64,000 bases of DNA from Butyricicoccus porcorum (lineage in GTDB: Bacteria > Bacillota > Clostridia > Oscillospirales > Butyricicoccaceae): contig NZ_NHOC01000002.1 of the NCBI RefSeq assembly GCF_002157465.1, positions 266,352 to 330,351 on the forward strand, written 5' to 3'. Made by a program: the position numbers and the translations under genes. The notes beneath the pieces were generated by a model, which saw only the letters and a program-made list of their open reading frames with translations, searched no databases and was not told the origin of the DNA. Positions 16,437 to 25,009 of the stretch are shown one piece after another (position 1 is the stretch's first letter; each line of letters opens with the position of its first letter).

Positions 16437-16817
16437 TTATACTGTGATATCGAACGACTGGAAGTATTTTTTCAGCTTGCGAAGCAGGCTGTTTGCCGTG
16501 CGCAGATGGCGCTGTGCTTCCTTCCGCATTTCACCGACGATATCGTCCTGATCGAGAATGGTATTGAGATAGTCGCGCTCTTTTTCAACAAGGTCGCTGA
16601 CCTGGAGCAGGTCTGCGGATTTGAAAGCGTTGTTTTCGAGCAGGAACTGATCCTGAATTTCATCGAGTTTTTTGATGTAGGTGGTCAGCTCGATGCGCTC
16701 GTCCTTACTGTACTTGTTTTCGTTCAAATCCCGCTCTATGTCCTCGATTTGCAGCTGGAGTGCAGAGATGCAGAATTCCAGCTCTTCCGCGGTAAAAGAG
16801 GAACCGATGGTATCCAT
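16437..16817 (-). CDS. small coiled-coil protein, unknown function
   Basis: The 126-residue, strongly charged protein is almost all helix-forming, with heptad-like hydrophobic spacing (LEFCISALQLQIEDIERDL, then KKLDEIQDQFLLEN). It has no membrane span, signal peptide, Cys cluster or known catalytic motif. AAAGGAG lies 10 bases before the ATG and a strong terminator follows, so it is a normal expressed single gene. I do not recognise the family; a structural or adaptor role would fit. Confidence 0.75.
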   Translation of the reverse strand: MDTIGSSFTAEELEFCISALQLQIEDIERDLNENKYSKDERIELTTYIKKLDEIQDQFLLENNAFKSADLLQVSDLVEKERDYLNTILDQDDIVGEMRKEAQRHLRTANSLLRKLKKYFQSFDITV

Positions 16818-16910
16818 AAAATATCAACTCCTTTGGGTGCTGTCATTTTACCATGAAACGGCACATACGGCAAGAGGCAGGAAATATCGATGTGCGGCCG
16901 GGAATTGCTC

Positions 16911-16939
16911 TTGACAAATACAGTGTGTTATGTAATACT
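16911..16939 (+). promoter_or_regulatory. promoter of degV
   Basis: TTGACA (16911-16916), 17-base spacer, AATACT (16934-16939). It rules out the longer frame beginning at 16890. Confidence 0.7.
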
Positions 16940-16982
16940 ATTGAATATGGTTATGAAAACTATTTTGTGCGAGGGACGGACG

Positions 16983-17834
16983 ATGATAGAGAAAAAGACG
17001 GCAATTCTTGTGGATTCGGGTTGCGATGTTCCGCAGTCATTTGTAAAACAATATCAGATCAGGGTGCTTCCGCTGCGTGTCTCCTACGAGACAGAGAGTC
17101 TTGTGGACAGCGTGGAGCTTGCTTCTGAGGTTTATCGGCGTTTCCCGCAGGAAATCCCGCATACCTCTACGCCGGTTATGCAGGATTTTTATAATGTAGT
17201 CGAAGAGCTCAAGACAGAGGGATATGAAAATGTGCTCGGCGTGTTCATTTCGAGCAACCTGAGCAGCACCTGCCAGACGGCAAAGATGGTGCTGGACGAG
17301 CACCCGGAGCTCAATTCCTTCGTGCTGGATACCAAAAATATTTCCATTGGCGCGGGATTGCTCGCCATGTGGGCAGCAGTTCAGTTGGAACAGGGTGTTT
17401 CGTTCGAGGAGGTATGTCAAAAGCTCCCGGCGAAGGTCGCGGATTCCAAGGTCTTTTTCTACATGGACACATTGGAGTACCTGCGCAAGGGCGGACGCAT
17501 CGGCGCGGTGACGTCGGTTGTCGGCAGTCTGCTCAAGATCAAACCGATCATCTCGTGCAATGAAGAGGGCATTTATTATACAGTAGAAAAAATCCGCGGC
17601 GCGAAGGCGGGCGTCAGCAAGCTGATTGAGCATGCAGCTGCAAAGGCTGGAAACGGGTCGGCATGGCTGGCACTGATGAACGGCGCAGCTGCGGAGACCG
17701 CGGCACAGGTGAAACCGAAAATGCAGGAGGCAATTCCGAAGGGAAAGCTCATGGCGGAAAGCCAGATTGCAGCTTCATTGGCGGTACATACCGGTCCTGG
17801 ACTGCTCGGCATTGGTGTACTCGCCAACCCGTAA
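16983..17834 (+). CDS. DegV-family fatty-acid-binding protein
   Basis: The 283-residue protein begins MIEKKTAILVDSGCDVP, the DegV opening, with the STPVMQDF and SSNLSSTCQ loops that contact the fatty-acid carboxylate, and FYMDTLEYLRKGGRIG in the middle. DegV/FakB proteins present fatty acids to the FakA kinase for phospholipid synthesis; no fakA is in the window. GAGGGA lies 6 bases upstream of the chosen ATG. A strong terminator follows. Confidence 0.92.
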   Translation: MIEKKTAILVDSGCDVPQSFVKQYQIRVLPLRVSYETESLVDSVELASEVYRRFPQEIPHTSTPVMQDFYNVVEELKTEGYENVLGVFISSNLSSTCQTAKMVLDEHPELNSFVLDTKNISIGAGLLAMWAAVQLEQGVSFEEVCQKLPAKVADSKVFFYMDTLEYLRKGGRIGAVTSVVGSLLKIKPIISCNEEGIYYTVEKIRGAKAGVSKLIEHAAAKAGNGSAWLALMNGAAAETAAQVKPKMQEAIPKGKLMAESQIAASLAVHTGPGLLGIGVLANP

Positions 17835-17856
17835 ACACCATTGTCTGACAGACAGA

Positions 17857-17881
17857 GGGCGCGCGAAAGCGTGCCCTTTTT
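17857..17881 (+). terminator. intrinsic terminator
   Basis: GGGCGCGC (17857-17864), loop GAAA, GCGTGCCC (17869-17876), then TTTTT. Confidence 0.9.
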
Positions 17882-17925
17882 GTACGCTGCCGGATATATG
17901 CGCGGCAGTGGAGGAACCGACTGAC

Positions 17926-18111
17926 ATGACAGAGGAAATGTATGATTATCAGACTATATCAGTCATCCGATTGTGCGCAATGGTTTTATCAGACTGTCCT
18001 ATTACGGCAAAGCCGTTTTTTCTGAGCCGGGGATACCGTCTGGTCAGAGAACAGCAGATGATCCGCGACGAAATTGTTTTGACCAATGTTATGATGGAAA
18101 AACAGCGTTGA
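17926..18111 (+). pseudogene. GNAT acetyltransferase, C-terminal remnant
   Basis: The last ~40 codons read like the end of a GNAT N-acetyltransferase: ITAKPFFLSRGYRLV followed by EQQM and a closing VLTNVMMEK. The acetyl-CoA-binding core (Q/RxxGxG/A) is absent. The first ~20 codons look shifted, since a neighbouring frame reads more GNAT-like. No ribosome site was found. It is a truncated, inactive remnant. Confidence 0.6.
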
Positions 18112-18123
18112 TTTGTCGGTTAG

Positions 18124-18165
18124 CAAAAAAGAGTGAAAAACAAGGCTGCTTTTCACTCTTTTTGT
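18124..18165. terminator. bidirectional terminator
   Basis: AAAAAGAGTGAAAA pairs with TTTTCACTCTTTTT across about 10 bases. It lies between the GNAT remnant and the convergent hydF. Confidence 0.85.
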
Positions 18166-18206
18166 TTTCTGCTATGTCACATTTCTGCGCAAAGAATCTA
18201 TACTGT

Positions 18207-19397
18207 TTACAGCTCCAGTCCAAGCGGTTCGACCGCGCGCGCCAGAATGCCGTGGATATACGAAATCAGAATACCATAGTTGGTCATCGGAATGCCGCAG
18301 TCCTCTGCATAGGCGAGGCGGTATTTCATCTCGCGCTCATTGAGCATGCAGGCACCGCAGTGGATGATGAGCTTGTACGGTGAGAGATCATCCGGGAATG
18401 CGCCGCCGCTTGTGAAATGATAATCGAATTTTTTGCCGGTGTACTGCTCAATCCAGCGCGGCAGCTTGACCGTGCCGATGTCGTCACACTGGCGGTGATG
18501 GGTGCAGCCTTCCGAGATCAGGATGGAATCGCCTTCCTGAAGAGTATCCAATGCCTTGACACCACGGACTGCCTGCTCCAGACGGCCCTTGTAGCGCGCG
18601 AACAGGATGGAGAATGATGTCAGTGGGACTTCCTCCGGCGTATCTCTGGAAACGGACGCAAACGCCTGGCTGTCAGTAATGACCATGCGCGGCGGCTGGC
18701 CGAGCTTTGCGAGTGTTTCGGCGAGCTCTGTTTCTCGACAGACAACAGAGGTTGCACCTGCTTCCAGGATATCGCGGATGGTCTGCTGCTGCGGCAGGAT
18801 CAGGCGGCCCTTGGGGGCAGCGGAGTCAATCGGCACGACGAGCACGACAAAATCGTTCGGCGCGATCAGATCCGCGACGATGCGCCGCCCGCTGTCGCCT
18901 GACGGAACAAGGTGTGCGATTTTCTCTTTGAGCTCATAGATGCCCGTGCCGTCTGCCGCGCTGACATAACGCACTTCCTCGGTGTCCGCAGGGACAGAAG
19001 CCAGAAGGTCGCATTTGTTCATAGCGACGACATGCGGGATGTTTTTTGCCGTCAGGCGCGCGAGCAGCTGTTCATGCGCTTTTGTCTGCCCTTCGGCGGC
19101 ATCGACAACAACGACAGCAAGGTCACATTTGTTCATCACCTGCATTGCCTTGCGCACGCGTTGAGCGCCCAGCTCGCCCTCGTCATCCAGTCCCGGCGTG
19201 TCGATCATGACAACCGGGCCGAGCGGGAGCAGCTCCATTGCCTTGGAAACCGGGTCAGTCGTTGTACCCGCGATGTCGGATACAATCGCGAGATCCTGAC
19301 CGGTCAGGGCGTTGATTAAGCTGGATTTTCCGGCATTTCGCTTGCCAAAAATACCGATATGTACGCGTTCAGCCGAAGGAGTGGCATTCAGTCCCAT
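18207..19397 (-). CDS. hydF: [FeFe]-hydrogenase maturation GTPase HydF
   Basis: HydF is the scaffold on which the di-iron subcluster of the hydrogenase H-cluster is built before transfer to HydA. The 396-residue protein has an N-terminal Ras-like GTPase with P-loop GKRNAGKSS, switch GTTTDPV, DTPGLDDEGELG and NKCD. The C-terminal 4Fe-4S site is present (CTHHRQCDD and later HCGACM). ATG at 19397 is preferred, with GAGGTG 6 bases upstream, over a GTG 9 bases earlier. A promoter is visible at 19429-19457. HydE is encoded 13 kb away; hydG and hydA are not in the window. Confidence 0.95.
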   Translation of the reverse strand: MGLNATPSAERVHIGIFGKRNAGKSSLINALTGQDLAIVSDIAGTTTDPVSKAMELLPLGPVVMIDTPGLDDEGELGAQRVRKAMQVMNKCDLAVVVVDAAEGQTKAHEQLLARLTAKNIPHVVAMNKCDLLASVPADTEEVRYVSAADGTGIYELKEKIAHLVPSGDSGRRIVADLIAPNDFVVLVVPIDSAAPKGRLILPQQQTIRDILEAGATSVVCRETELAETLAKLGQPPRMVITDSQAFASVSRDTPEEVPLTSFSILFARYKGRLEQAVRGVKALDTLQEGDSILISEGCTHHRQCDDIGTVKLPRWIEQYTGKKFDYHFTSGGAFPDDLSPYKLIIHCGACMLNEREMKYRLAYAEDCGIPMTNYGILISYIHGILARAVEPLGLEL

Positions 19398-19428
19398 TGT
19401 AATCACCTCGTAATTTCAAGTTTTCTCT

Positions 19429-19457
19429 ATTATACAACGGAATGACTGGGCCGTAAA
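19429..19457 (-). promoter_or_regulatory. promoter of hydF
   Basis: On the minus strand TTTACG (19452-19457), 17-base spacer, perfect TATAAT (19429-19434). Confidence 0.6.
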
Positions 19458-19686
19458 GATCGGATTATCGGAGGCGCTGCTGTGCGAGAGAGCCGTAACG
19501 CAGCCTGAACGCAGCATTTGCACGGCGCAGACGATATCTCGGACGGACAAACAGTCCGCCAAATGTACCATATTTTACTCCCAAATTGTGCTGTTGTTTC
19601 AATTGCTTTCACCCATAGTATCATATCCAAAATTCCGCCGAATATTCCGGAAGTATTTTGCGCACACTGTCTGCGGGTGATATAGC

Positions 19687-20121
19687 GTGAAACAAACGGA
19701 AAAAACAGCGATTCTGGTTTCTTTCGGCTGCTGGGGTTATCCGCTGCTGGAATATCTCTGGCGGGGATGGTCGCATTGGTCGATGGCACTGGCGGGCGGT
19801 GTGTGCTTCGGTCTGCTCGGACGAATTTCGGACAGGCTGCGAGGGAAAAGTCTGCCGGTGCGCTGTGCAGCGGGTTCGGCGGCAATTACGGGTGTCGAAT
19901 TTCTCTTCGGCTGCGTGTTCAATCTCGGGCTGGGCATGCATGTCTGGGACTATTCCGGCGAGCTGTTCAACATTGCAGGACAGGTGTGTGCGCGGTACAG
20001 TGTACTTTGGTTTTTCCTCAGTGCGCCGCTGATGGGATTGGCCGATCTGCTTGTTGTGCGCGGAAGTAAACCGAATACACGCGCGCTTTCCTCTTGCAAC
20101 CGGGAGAAAATCAGCATATAA
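19687..20121 (+). CDS. small membrane protein of the putative ABC-transporter permease (YesK/type IV) family
   Basis: The 144-residue protein has four probable membrane spans and the motifs FGCWGYPLLEYLWRG and GVEFLFGCVFNLGLGMHVWDY, which resemble the small Firmicutes proteins annotated as putative ABC transporter permease (four-span, 'type IV'). It starts with GTG; the ribosome site is weak. No partner ATPase is adjacent, so transport is unproven. It lies 33 bases before the CoaX-like gene and may be co-transcribed with it. Confidence 0.6.
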   Translation: MKQTEKTAILVSFGCWGYPLLEYLWRGWSHWSMALAGGVCFGLLGRISDRLRGKSLPVRCAAGSAAITGVEFLFGCVFNLGLGMHVWDYSGELFNIAGQVCARYSVLWFFLSAPLMGLADLLVVRGSKPNTRALSSCNREKISI

Positions 20122-20154
20122 TGACAGGCAGAAACAACGAAGGGATGAGACAGC

Positions 20155-20931
20155 ATGCTGCTTGCAATCAATGCACAAAATTCGGCCATTGCCCTCGGCT
20201 GCTTTGACGAGGACGGACACCTGCGCGCGGTGGCGCGCATTGCGGCGGAGGCAACCCATACGGCAGACCAGTATGCCTGCCAGATCGACAGTGTGCTGCA
20301 CCTGCGCGGCTATTCGTCGACGGAGATTTACGGTGCAGTGCTCTGTTCGGTCGTACCGTCGCTCAACGCTGTGCTGCACGATGCGGTGAAGATTTTGTGC
20401 GGTTGTGAGGTGGTGAGCGTGTCTTCCGGTGTCAAAACCGGGTTGAGCATTCAGACAGAAAATCCGCGTGCACTGGGCAGCGACCTCGTGTGCGTGGCGG
20501 TGGAAGCGGCGGCACAGAACCGTCTGCCCGCGCTTGTTGTGGATATGAACACAGCAACAACATTCACTGCGCTGGACAGCCGCGGCGTGCTGGTTGGCTC
20601 GGTGATTGCGCCCGGCGTGCGCACCGGACTGGAGGCGCTGCGTGAAAAGGCAGCACAGCTGCCGTCCATCAGCCTGACGTTGCCGGAAAACCGTTTGCTC
20701 GGCAAAAATACGGTCGATGCGATGGCATCCGGCGTGCTCAACGGCGCGGCAAGTATGGTCGATGGTATGATTGGCAGATGCCGCGAACAACTGGGCGACA
20801 GCCTGACTGTATATCTGACCGGTATGGACGCACCACTTATCGCGGGGCGCATGCGGGAACAGGTGCGGTGCATGGATGACATGGTGCTGTACGGATTGCA
20901 TCGAATTTGGCTTAAAAATCGCAAAAAATAA
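20155..20931 (+). CDS. type III pantothenate kinase-like (CoaX) protein, altered phosphate loop
   Basis: The 258 residues align end to end with CoaX enzymes, which phosphorylate pantothenate in CoA synthesis. Conserved parts are THTADQYACQI, the LGSDLVCVAVEAA aspartate, VVDMNTATTFTAL and IAPGVRTGLEALREKAAQLP. The N-terminal loop, normally A-I-D-x-G-N-T, reads LLAINAQNS: the catalytic Asp is Asn and the Gly is Gln, and the second motif has Asn in place of Gly. The fold is surely CoaX, but activity is doubtful. It may be a second, repurposed paralogue. Confidence 0.8.
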   Translation: MLLAINAQNSAIALGCFDEDGHLRAVARIAAEATHTADQYACQIDSVLHLRGYSSTEIYGAVLCSVVPSLNAVLHDAVKILCGCEVVSVSSGVKTGLSIQTENPRALGSDLVCVAVEAAAQNRLPALVVDMNTATTFTALDSRGVLVGSVIAPGVRTGLEALREKAAQLPSISLTLPENRLLGKNTVDAMASGVLNGAASMVDGMIGRCREQLGDSLTVYLTGMDAPLIAGRMREQVRCMDDMVLYGLHRIWLKNRKK

Positions 20932-20943
20932 CAAAAAATCCGC

Positions 20944-20979
20944 ATACAGCTGTACGTTTGGGTGCAGCTGTATTTTTTT
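20944..20979 (+). terminator. intrinsic terminator
   Basis: ATACAGCTG (20944-20952) pairs with CAGCTGTAT (20965-20973), followed by TTTTTTT. Confidence 0.9.
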
Positions 20980-20990
20980 GCCCGGACGGG

Positions 20991-21019
20991 TTGACAACGG
21001 TGTGGACTACGTATATACT
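20991..21019 (+). promoter_or_regulatory. promoter of the GntR-ABC operon
   Basis: TTGACA (20991-20996), 17-base spacer, TATACT (21014-21019). A dyad-like AT-rich sequence (GTATATACTGTATATATAG) overlaps the -10 and is a likely operator for the YtrA-type repressor encoded next. Confidence 0.72.
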
Positions 21020-21061
21020 GTATATATAGAATATAAACAGTGAACACGGAGGTGAGTGCGC

Positions 21062-21442
21062 ATGGCGATTGTACTGTCAAATTCCAGCGGAAAGCCGATT
21101 TATGAACAGATCACCGAACAGATCAAATCGGAGATTCTGACGGGCGTGCGGCAGGCGGGAGAACAGATGCCATCCATCCGCACGCTGGCGAAGGATCTGC
21201 GCGTGAGTGTAATTACCACCAAGCGCGCCTATGAGGAGCTGGAGCGCGATGGGTTTGTGGAAACCGTGCCGGGACGCGGAACGTATGTGGCGCTTCAAAA
21301 CAGGCAGGCACTGCGGGAGGAGCAGTATCGGCGGGCAGAGGCAAAGCTGCTGGAGGCTGTTGAAATTGCAAAGGGGGCGGGCATCACCGAGAAAGAGCTG
21401 ACCGGCTGTCTGCATGAGCTGTATGGAGGTGGAGATGCATGA
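21062..21442 (+). CDS. GntR-family repressor, YtrA subfamily
   Basis: The 126-residue protein is a winged helix (PIYEQITEQIKSEIL, PSIRTLAKDLRVS, TKRAYEELERDGF, GRGTYVA) with only a short C-terminal dimerisation helix, the YtrA type. Such repressors sit at the head of ABC exporter operons and control them. GGAGGTG lies 7 bases before the ATG; a GTG two codons earlier is also in frame. Its stop overlaps the ABC ATPase start by 4 bases. Confidence 0.92.
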   Translation: MAIVLSNSSGKPIYEQITEQIKSEILTGVRQAGEQMPSIRTLAKDLRVSVITTKRAYEELERDGFVETVPGRGTYVALQNRQALREEQYRRAEAKLLEAVEIAKGAGITEKELTGCLHELYGGGDA

Positions 21443-22287
21443 ACGCATTGGAATTGAACGGAATCTGCAAAACGTATCCCGGTTTTACACTGGAAAACAT
21501 CAGTTTTTCGCTGCCGATGGGTACGATTACCGGCCTCGTCGGGCGCAACGGCGCAGGAAAGACAACGACTCTCAAGAGCATTGTCGGTACGGTGCATCCG
21601 GATGGCGGCAGTGTCCGCATTCTGGGACAGGAACTCGGCACGAATGTGATGCAGGATGTCGGTATTGTGTATGATGAGTGCTGTTTCAGCGAAATTCTGA
21701 CGGCAAAAAATATGAATTCTGTGTTGGGTTCGGTTTATCACAACTGGTCACCTGACCTGTTTCTGGGTCAGTGCGAACGGTACGGCCTGCCGCTGAACAA
21801 AAAAATCAAGACGTTTTCACGCGGTATGAAACAGAAGCTGTCGATTGCGGCGGCGCTGGCGCACAGTCCGAAGCTGTTGCTGCTCGACGAGCCGACCGGC
21901 GGACTTGACCCGGTCGCGCGCGGCGAAATTCTGGATGATCTCTGGGAATTTATCGAGGATGGACAGCATGCGGTTCTGTTGTCGACACATATCACGACCG
22001 ATCTCGACCGCATCGCCGACCGCATCCTGATTCTTTCGGACGGACAGCTGAAACTGGACGAGAGCAAGGATGTCCTGCTGGATGAATATTGTGTGCTCCG
22101 TGGCAGTCCCGACCAGCTGGATTTGCTGGACAGAGATGAAATTCTTGGTTTCAGGCGGAATGCCTATTCGTTTGAAGCATTGTGCAAGAACCGTGCGGCG
22201 ATGGCAGAAAAATATCCGGCACTCGTGTGTGACCGCACGGATATCGAACAGGTTCTTGTGCTGCTGGAAGGGAGCGAACAAAAATGA
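21439..22287 (+). CDS. ABC transporter ATP-binding protein
   Basis: The 282-residue ABC ATPase has Walker A GRNGAGKTTT near residue 36, the signature SRGMKQKLS, Walker B LLLLDEPTGGLDP and H-loop STHITTD. It powers the permease encoded next (4-base overlap) and resembles the YtrB type under YtrA control, which in other Firmicutes responds to cell-wall antibiotics. The substrate is unknown here. Confidence 0.93.
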   Translation: MNALELNGICKTYPGFTLENISFSLPMGTITGLVGRNGAGKTTTLKSIVGTVHPDGGSVRILGQELGTNVMQDVGIVYDECCFSEILTAKNMNSVLGSVYHNWSPDLFLGQCERYGLPLNKKIKTFSRGMKQKLSIAAALAHSPKLLLLDEPTGGLDPVARGEILDDLWEFIEDGQHAVLLSTHITTDLDRIADRILILSDGQLKLDESKDVLLDEYCVLRGSPDQLDLLDRDEILGFRRNAYSFEALCKNRAAMAEKYPALVCDRTDIEQVLVLLEGSEQK

Positions 22288-22934
22288 CAGGTCTCATCAA
22301 GTATGATTTGCTGCAAATTTGCAGCGGCGTAAAGGGCGGTTTTGTCGCTTTATATCTCGTCTTTATGGCTGTTTTGGGCATTGTAAACGACGTTGGCAGC
22401 ATGTTTTCCTATATTTTTGTCTTTGTCAGCGCGATGTTCGGCATTGCCTCGTTCAGCTATGAGGAAAATTACCATTGGAATCGCTATACTGCGTCGCTGC
22501 CGGTGAGCGTTCGTCAGTTGGTATTGGCGCGGTATGGCTCGGTCAGTATCTGCGTTGCCGCAGGCATTGTGGCGAGTGCACTGCTGGGTATCATTTCCTT
22601 TGTGGCGGGACATGCGGCGATTACCGGAATGGACTGGCTGCTGATGCTGATTCAGAGCATGCTGTGTGCCGTATTATATATGGAGATTTTAATCCCGATG
22701 ATGTATCGTTTTGGCGCGGAAAAAGGCCGCATTGTGATGTTGATTCTGTTTGTCGCGCTGTTTGCGGCACTCAGCGTAGTGGGAACGATTGCAGAGGAAG
22801 CAACGATGGAGCAGGCAGCCGCACTGGAGCTCTCGATGAAATATATCACCATGGGCAGTGCGGCCGTTGTGTTCGCGTTGCTGCCCGTATCGGTCAGCGC
22901 TTCGGTTCGCATTCGGGCGAAAAAGGAATTTTGA
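22284..22934 (+). CDS. ABC-2 type permease
   Basis: The 216-residue protein has about six hydrophobic spans (for example VALYLVFMAVLGIVND and SVSICVAAGIVASALLGI) and the ABC-2 feature SFSYEENYHWNRYTASLPVSVRQ between spans 2 and 3. It is the membrane partner of the ATPase upstream. The operon ends in a hairpin shared with the convergent rluA-type gene. Confidence 0.88.
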   Translation: MTGLIKYDLLQICSGVKGGFVALYLVFMAVLGIVNDVGSMFSYIFVFVSAMFGIASFSYEENYHWNRYTASLPVSVRQLVLARYGSVSICVAAGIVASALLGIISFVAGHAAITGMDWLLMLIQSMLCAVLYMEILIPMMYRFGAEKGRIVMLILFVALFAALSVVGTIAEEATMEQAAALELSMKYITMGSAAVVFALLPVSVSASVRIRAKKEF

Positions 22935-22960
22935 GAGCAAGGAAACAATGACACGCAAAA

Positions 22961-22986
22961 AAGAGCAGCGAGGGCTGCTCTTTTTC
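22961..22986. terminator. bidirectional terminator
   Basis: AAGAGCAGC (22961-22969) pairs with GCTGCTCTT (22974-22982), followed by TTT on the plus strand and by the complement of an A run on the minus strand. It overlaps the last base of the minus-strand gene. Confidence 0.8.
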
Positions 22987-23873
22987 TATGCCAGAATCTG
23001 TATCATGTCCTGTGGGATGGGCGCAGTAAATTCCATCTGCTGCCTGGTGATTGGATGGTGGAAGGCAAGACGGTATGCGTGCAGCGCCTGCCGCTGGATT
23101 ACGCTGTAATCGGGATTGTATAAAAAGTCTCCCGGCAGCGGGTGGCCGATGTGCTTCATATGAACACGAATCTGGTGTGTGCGCCCGGTTTCGAGCCGGA
23201 CGGCGGCGAGGGAAAAACCGTTTTTGACAGTGAGGCGGGTGTAATGAGTGACGGCGCGATCACCGCGCTCCGAGTCAATGATCCGTTCGATGGTGCTGCC
23301 ATGTGCACGGGCAATCGGCGCATCGATTATACCGCATTCCGGCAGCGTGCCGGTGCAAATGGCACGGTATTCGCGGTGGATTTCGCGGCGGCGCATCTGC
23401 TCCGCGAGGATGCAGGCGGAGAGCTCATGTCGTGCGAACAGCACAAGGCCGGAGGTGTCACGGTCGAGCCGACCCACGGAGCGTGCAACAAACGGCTCGC
23501 CCTGCTGTGCAAAATAATACGCGAGCGCATTGGACGCCGTGTCGTCGTAATGACCCTGTGACGGGTGCACGGGCATGCCTGCGGGTTTGTCGATGACGAT
23601 CATATCTTCATCCTCATAGACAATGGACAGCGGCAGCCGGATCGGCTGCATGCGTTCGTTTTGTGCTCCATTGACAATGGCGGCGGACAGGCACTGGCCG
23701 GCTTTGAGCTTGACATTGGTGTGCACCGGTGCGCCGTCCAGCAGCAGACCGTTTTCCGTATATTTGGTTTGAATGAGCAGGTGGCGGGAAAAGCCCTGCG
23801 CGCGCAGGAAGCGTTCGACCGTGCGGCCTTCCTCCTGTGCGGAAATTTCATATTGTATTCTTGTCCGTATCAT
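22986..23873 (-). CDS. RluA-family pseudouridine synthase
   Basis: The 295-residue protein isomerises uridines in rRNA or tRNA. It has an S4-like N-terminal region (VERFLRAQGFSRHLLIQTKY) and the catalytic motif VGRLDRDTSGLVLFA, with the active Asp in RLDRDTSG near residue 139. Later motifs LETGRTHQIRVHMKHIGHPLPGD are complete. The start MIRTRIQY lies only 7 bases after a -10 element, so the mRNA may be leaderless; no ribosome site is visible. The exact target site is unknown. Confidence 0.92.
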   Translation of the reverse strand: MIRTRIQYEISAQEEGRTVERFLRAQGFSRHLLIQTKYTENGLLLDGAPVHTNVKLKAGQCLSAAIVNGAQNERMQPIRLPLSIVYEDEDMIVIDKPAGMPVHPSQGHYDDTASNALAYYFAQQGEPFVARSVGRLDRDTSGLVLFARHELSACILAEQMRRREIHREYRAICTGTLPECGIIDAPIARAHGSTIERIIDSERGDRAVTHYTRLTVKNGFSLAAVRLETGRTHQIRVHMKHIGHPLPGDFLYNPDYSVIQRQALHAYRLAFHHPITRQQMEFTAPIPQDMIQILA

Positions 23874-23880
23874 ACAAAAA

Positions 23881-23909
23881 AGTGTAGCATATTTTGTGCG
23901 AAACCGCAA
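23881..23909 (-). promoter_or_regulatory. promoter placing the transcript start at the start codon
   Basis: On the minus strand TTGCGG (23904-23909), 17-base spacer, TACACT (23881-23886). The expected start point (23873-23875) coincides with the ATG of the pseudouridine synthase. Confidence 0.5.
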
Positions 23910-23914
23910 TCCGC

Positions 23915-23943
23915 TTGTACAAAACGGCGTGGGCGCGTATAAT
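23915..23943 (+). promoter_or_regulatory. promoter of the M42 peptidase operon
   Basis: TTGTAC (23915-23920), 17-base spacer, TATAAT (23938-23943). Confidence 0.72.
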
Positions 23944-23980
23944 AGAACCGGGCAATCTGTTTTAGACAGGAGGAAAAAAT

Positions 23981-25009
23981 GTGAATGATATGCTGACACG
24001 GCTTTGCAGTGCAGACGGTGTGACCGGTTTTGAGGGAAACGCTGTCGCTGTCGCACGAGAACTGCTGGCACCGTACTGTGACCGCACGGAAATCGACCGC
24101 TGCGGAAGCGTACTTGGCTGGAAACGCTGCGGCAAACCGAATGCAAAGACCGTCTTATTGGATGCACATCTCGATCAGATCGGCTTTATGGTCACGGATG
24201 TACTGGAAGGAGGTTTCCTGCGCTTTACACAGGTGGGCGGCATTGATCCGCGCATGCTGCTCGGTGCGGAGGTGACCATTCTGACCGAAACGCCGCGGTA
24301 CGGCGTGATTGCATGCATGCCGCCGCATCTGCTGAAGGCGGGAGAAGAGAACAACGCCGTTCCGATGCATGAGATGCTGATCGATACAGGCCTGCTGGAC
24401 GCGAAGGCGGTTATTCCAATCGGCACGCCGGTTGTATTTGCACAGCCGCCATATGCGCTGACAGAGGGACAGATGACGGGCAAATGCCTCGATGACCGCG
24501 CGGGCTTTGCTGCCATTGTGGATGCAATGCGCAGGCTGGAGCATGTGGACCTGTCTGTGGATGTTGTCGTGTGCGGTTCGGTACATGAGGAGACCGATTC
24601 GCTGGGCGCACTGACAGCGGCATACCGCGTCCGGCCGGATTATGGCATTGCCGTTGACGTCAGCCATGCAAAGACGCCGGACAGCGGTTCGGATGAGGCG
24701 TTTGCGTTTGGCGGCGGTGTGCTGGTTGGCATGGGGCCAAACCTGCACCGCGGACTGACCAATATGCTGCTGCGCACGGCGCGCGCAGAGGAAATCCCGC
24801 ACCAGATCGAGGTCATGGAGGGCAACACAGGTACAAATGCATGGGATATGCAGGTTGTACGCAGCGGCATTGCAATGGGTTTGCTTTCCATCCCGCTCAA
24901 ATACATGCACACGCCGATTGAGAACATCCAGCTCTCGGATGTTGAGGCGGTCAGCACACTGATTGCAGCATTTCTGCGCGAATTTACCGGGGAGGTGGCA
25001 CGGGTATGA
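23981..25009 (+). CDS. M42-family aminopeptidase, first of three
   Basis: M42 peptidases are cytosolic, usually tetrahedral dodecameric metallo-aminopeptidases that finish peptide degradation. This 342-residue copy has the first metal ligand in LDAHLDQIGFM, the bridging Asp in GKCLDDRAGF, the base/ligand pair in VHEETDSLGA and the later ligand Asp in VDVSHAK. A GTG start is used, with AGGAGG 7 bases upstream. It overlaps the next gene by 4 bases. Of the three paralogues it differs most, with HEETDSLG in place of QEEVGLRG. Confidence 0.92.
   Translation: MNDMLTRLCSADGVTGFEGNAVAVARELLAPYCDRTEIDRCGSVLGWKRCGKPNAKTVLLDAHLDQIGFMVTDVLEGGFLRFTQVGGIDPRMLLGAEVTILTETPRYGVIACMPPHLLKAGEENNAVPMHEMLIDTGLLDAKAVIPIGTPVVFAQPPYALTEGQMTGKCLDDRAGFAAIVDAMRRLEHVDLSVDVVVCGSVHEETDSLGALTAAYRVRPDYGIAVDVSHAKTPDSGSDEAFAFGGGVLVGMGPNLHRGLTNMLLRTARAEEIPHQIEVMEGNTGTNAWDMQVVRSGIAMGLLSIPLKYMHTPIENIQLSDVEAVSTLIAAFLREFTGEVARV

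Noticed and set aside
19398-19686. small gene between hydF and the permease
   Set aside because: Open frames exist on the minus strand, but none has a ribosome site or protein-like composition; the segment holds the hydF promoter.
19621-20997. 458-codon minus-strand open frame opposite the permease and CoaX-like genes
   Set aside because: Composition (Cys, His, Arg rich) and position show it is a shadow of the plus-strand genes.
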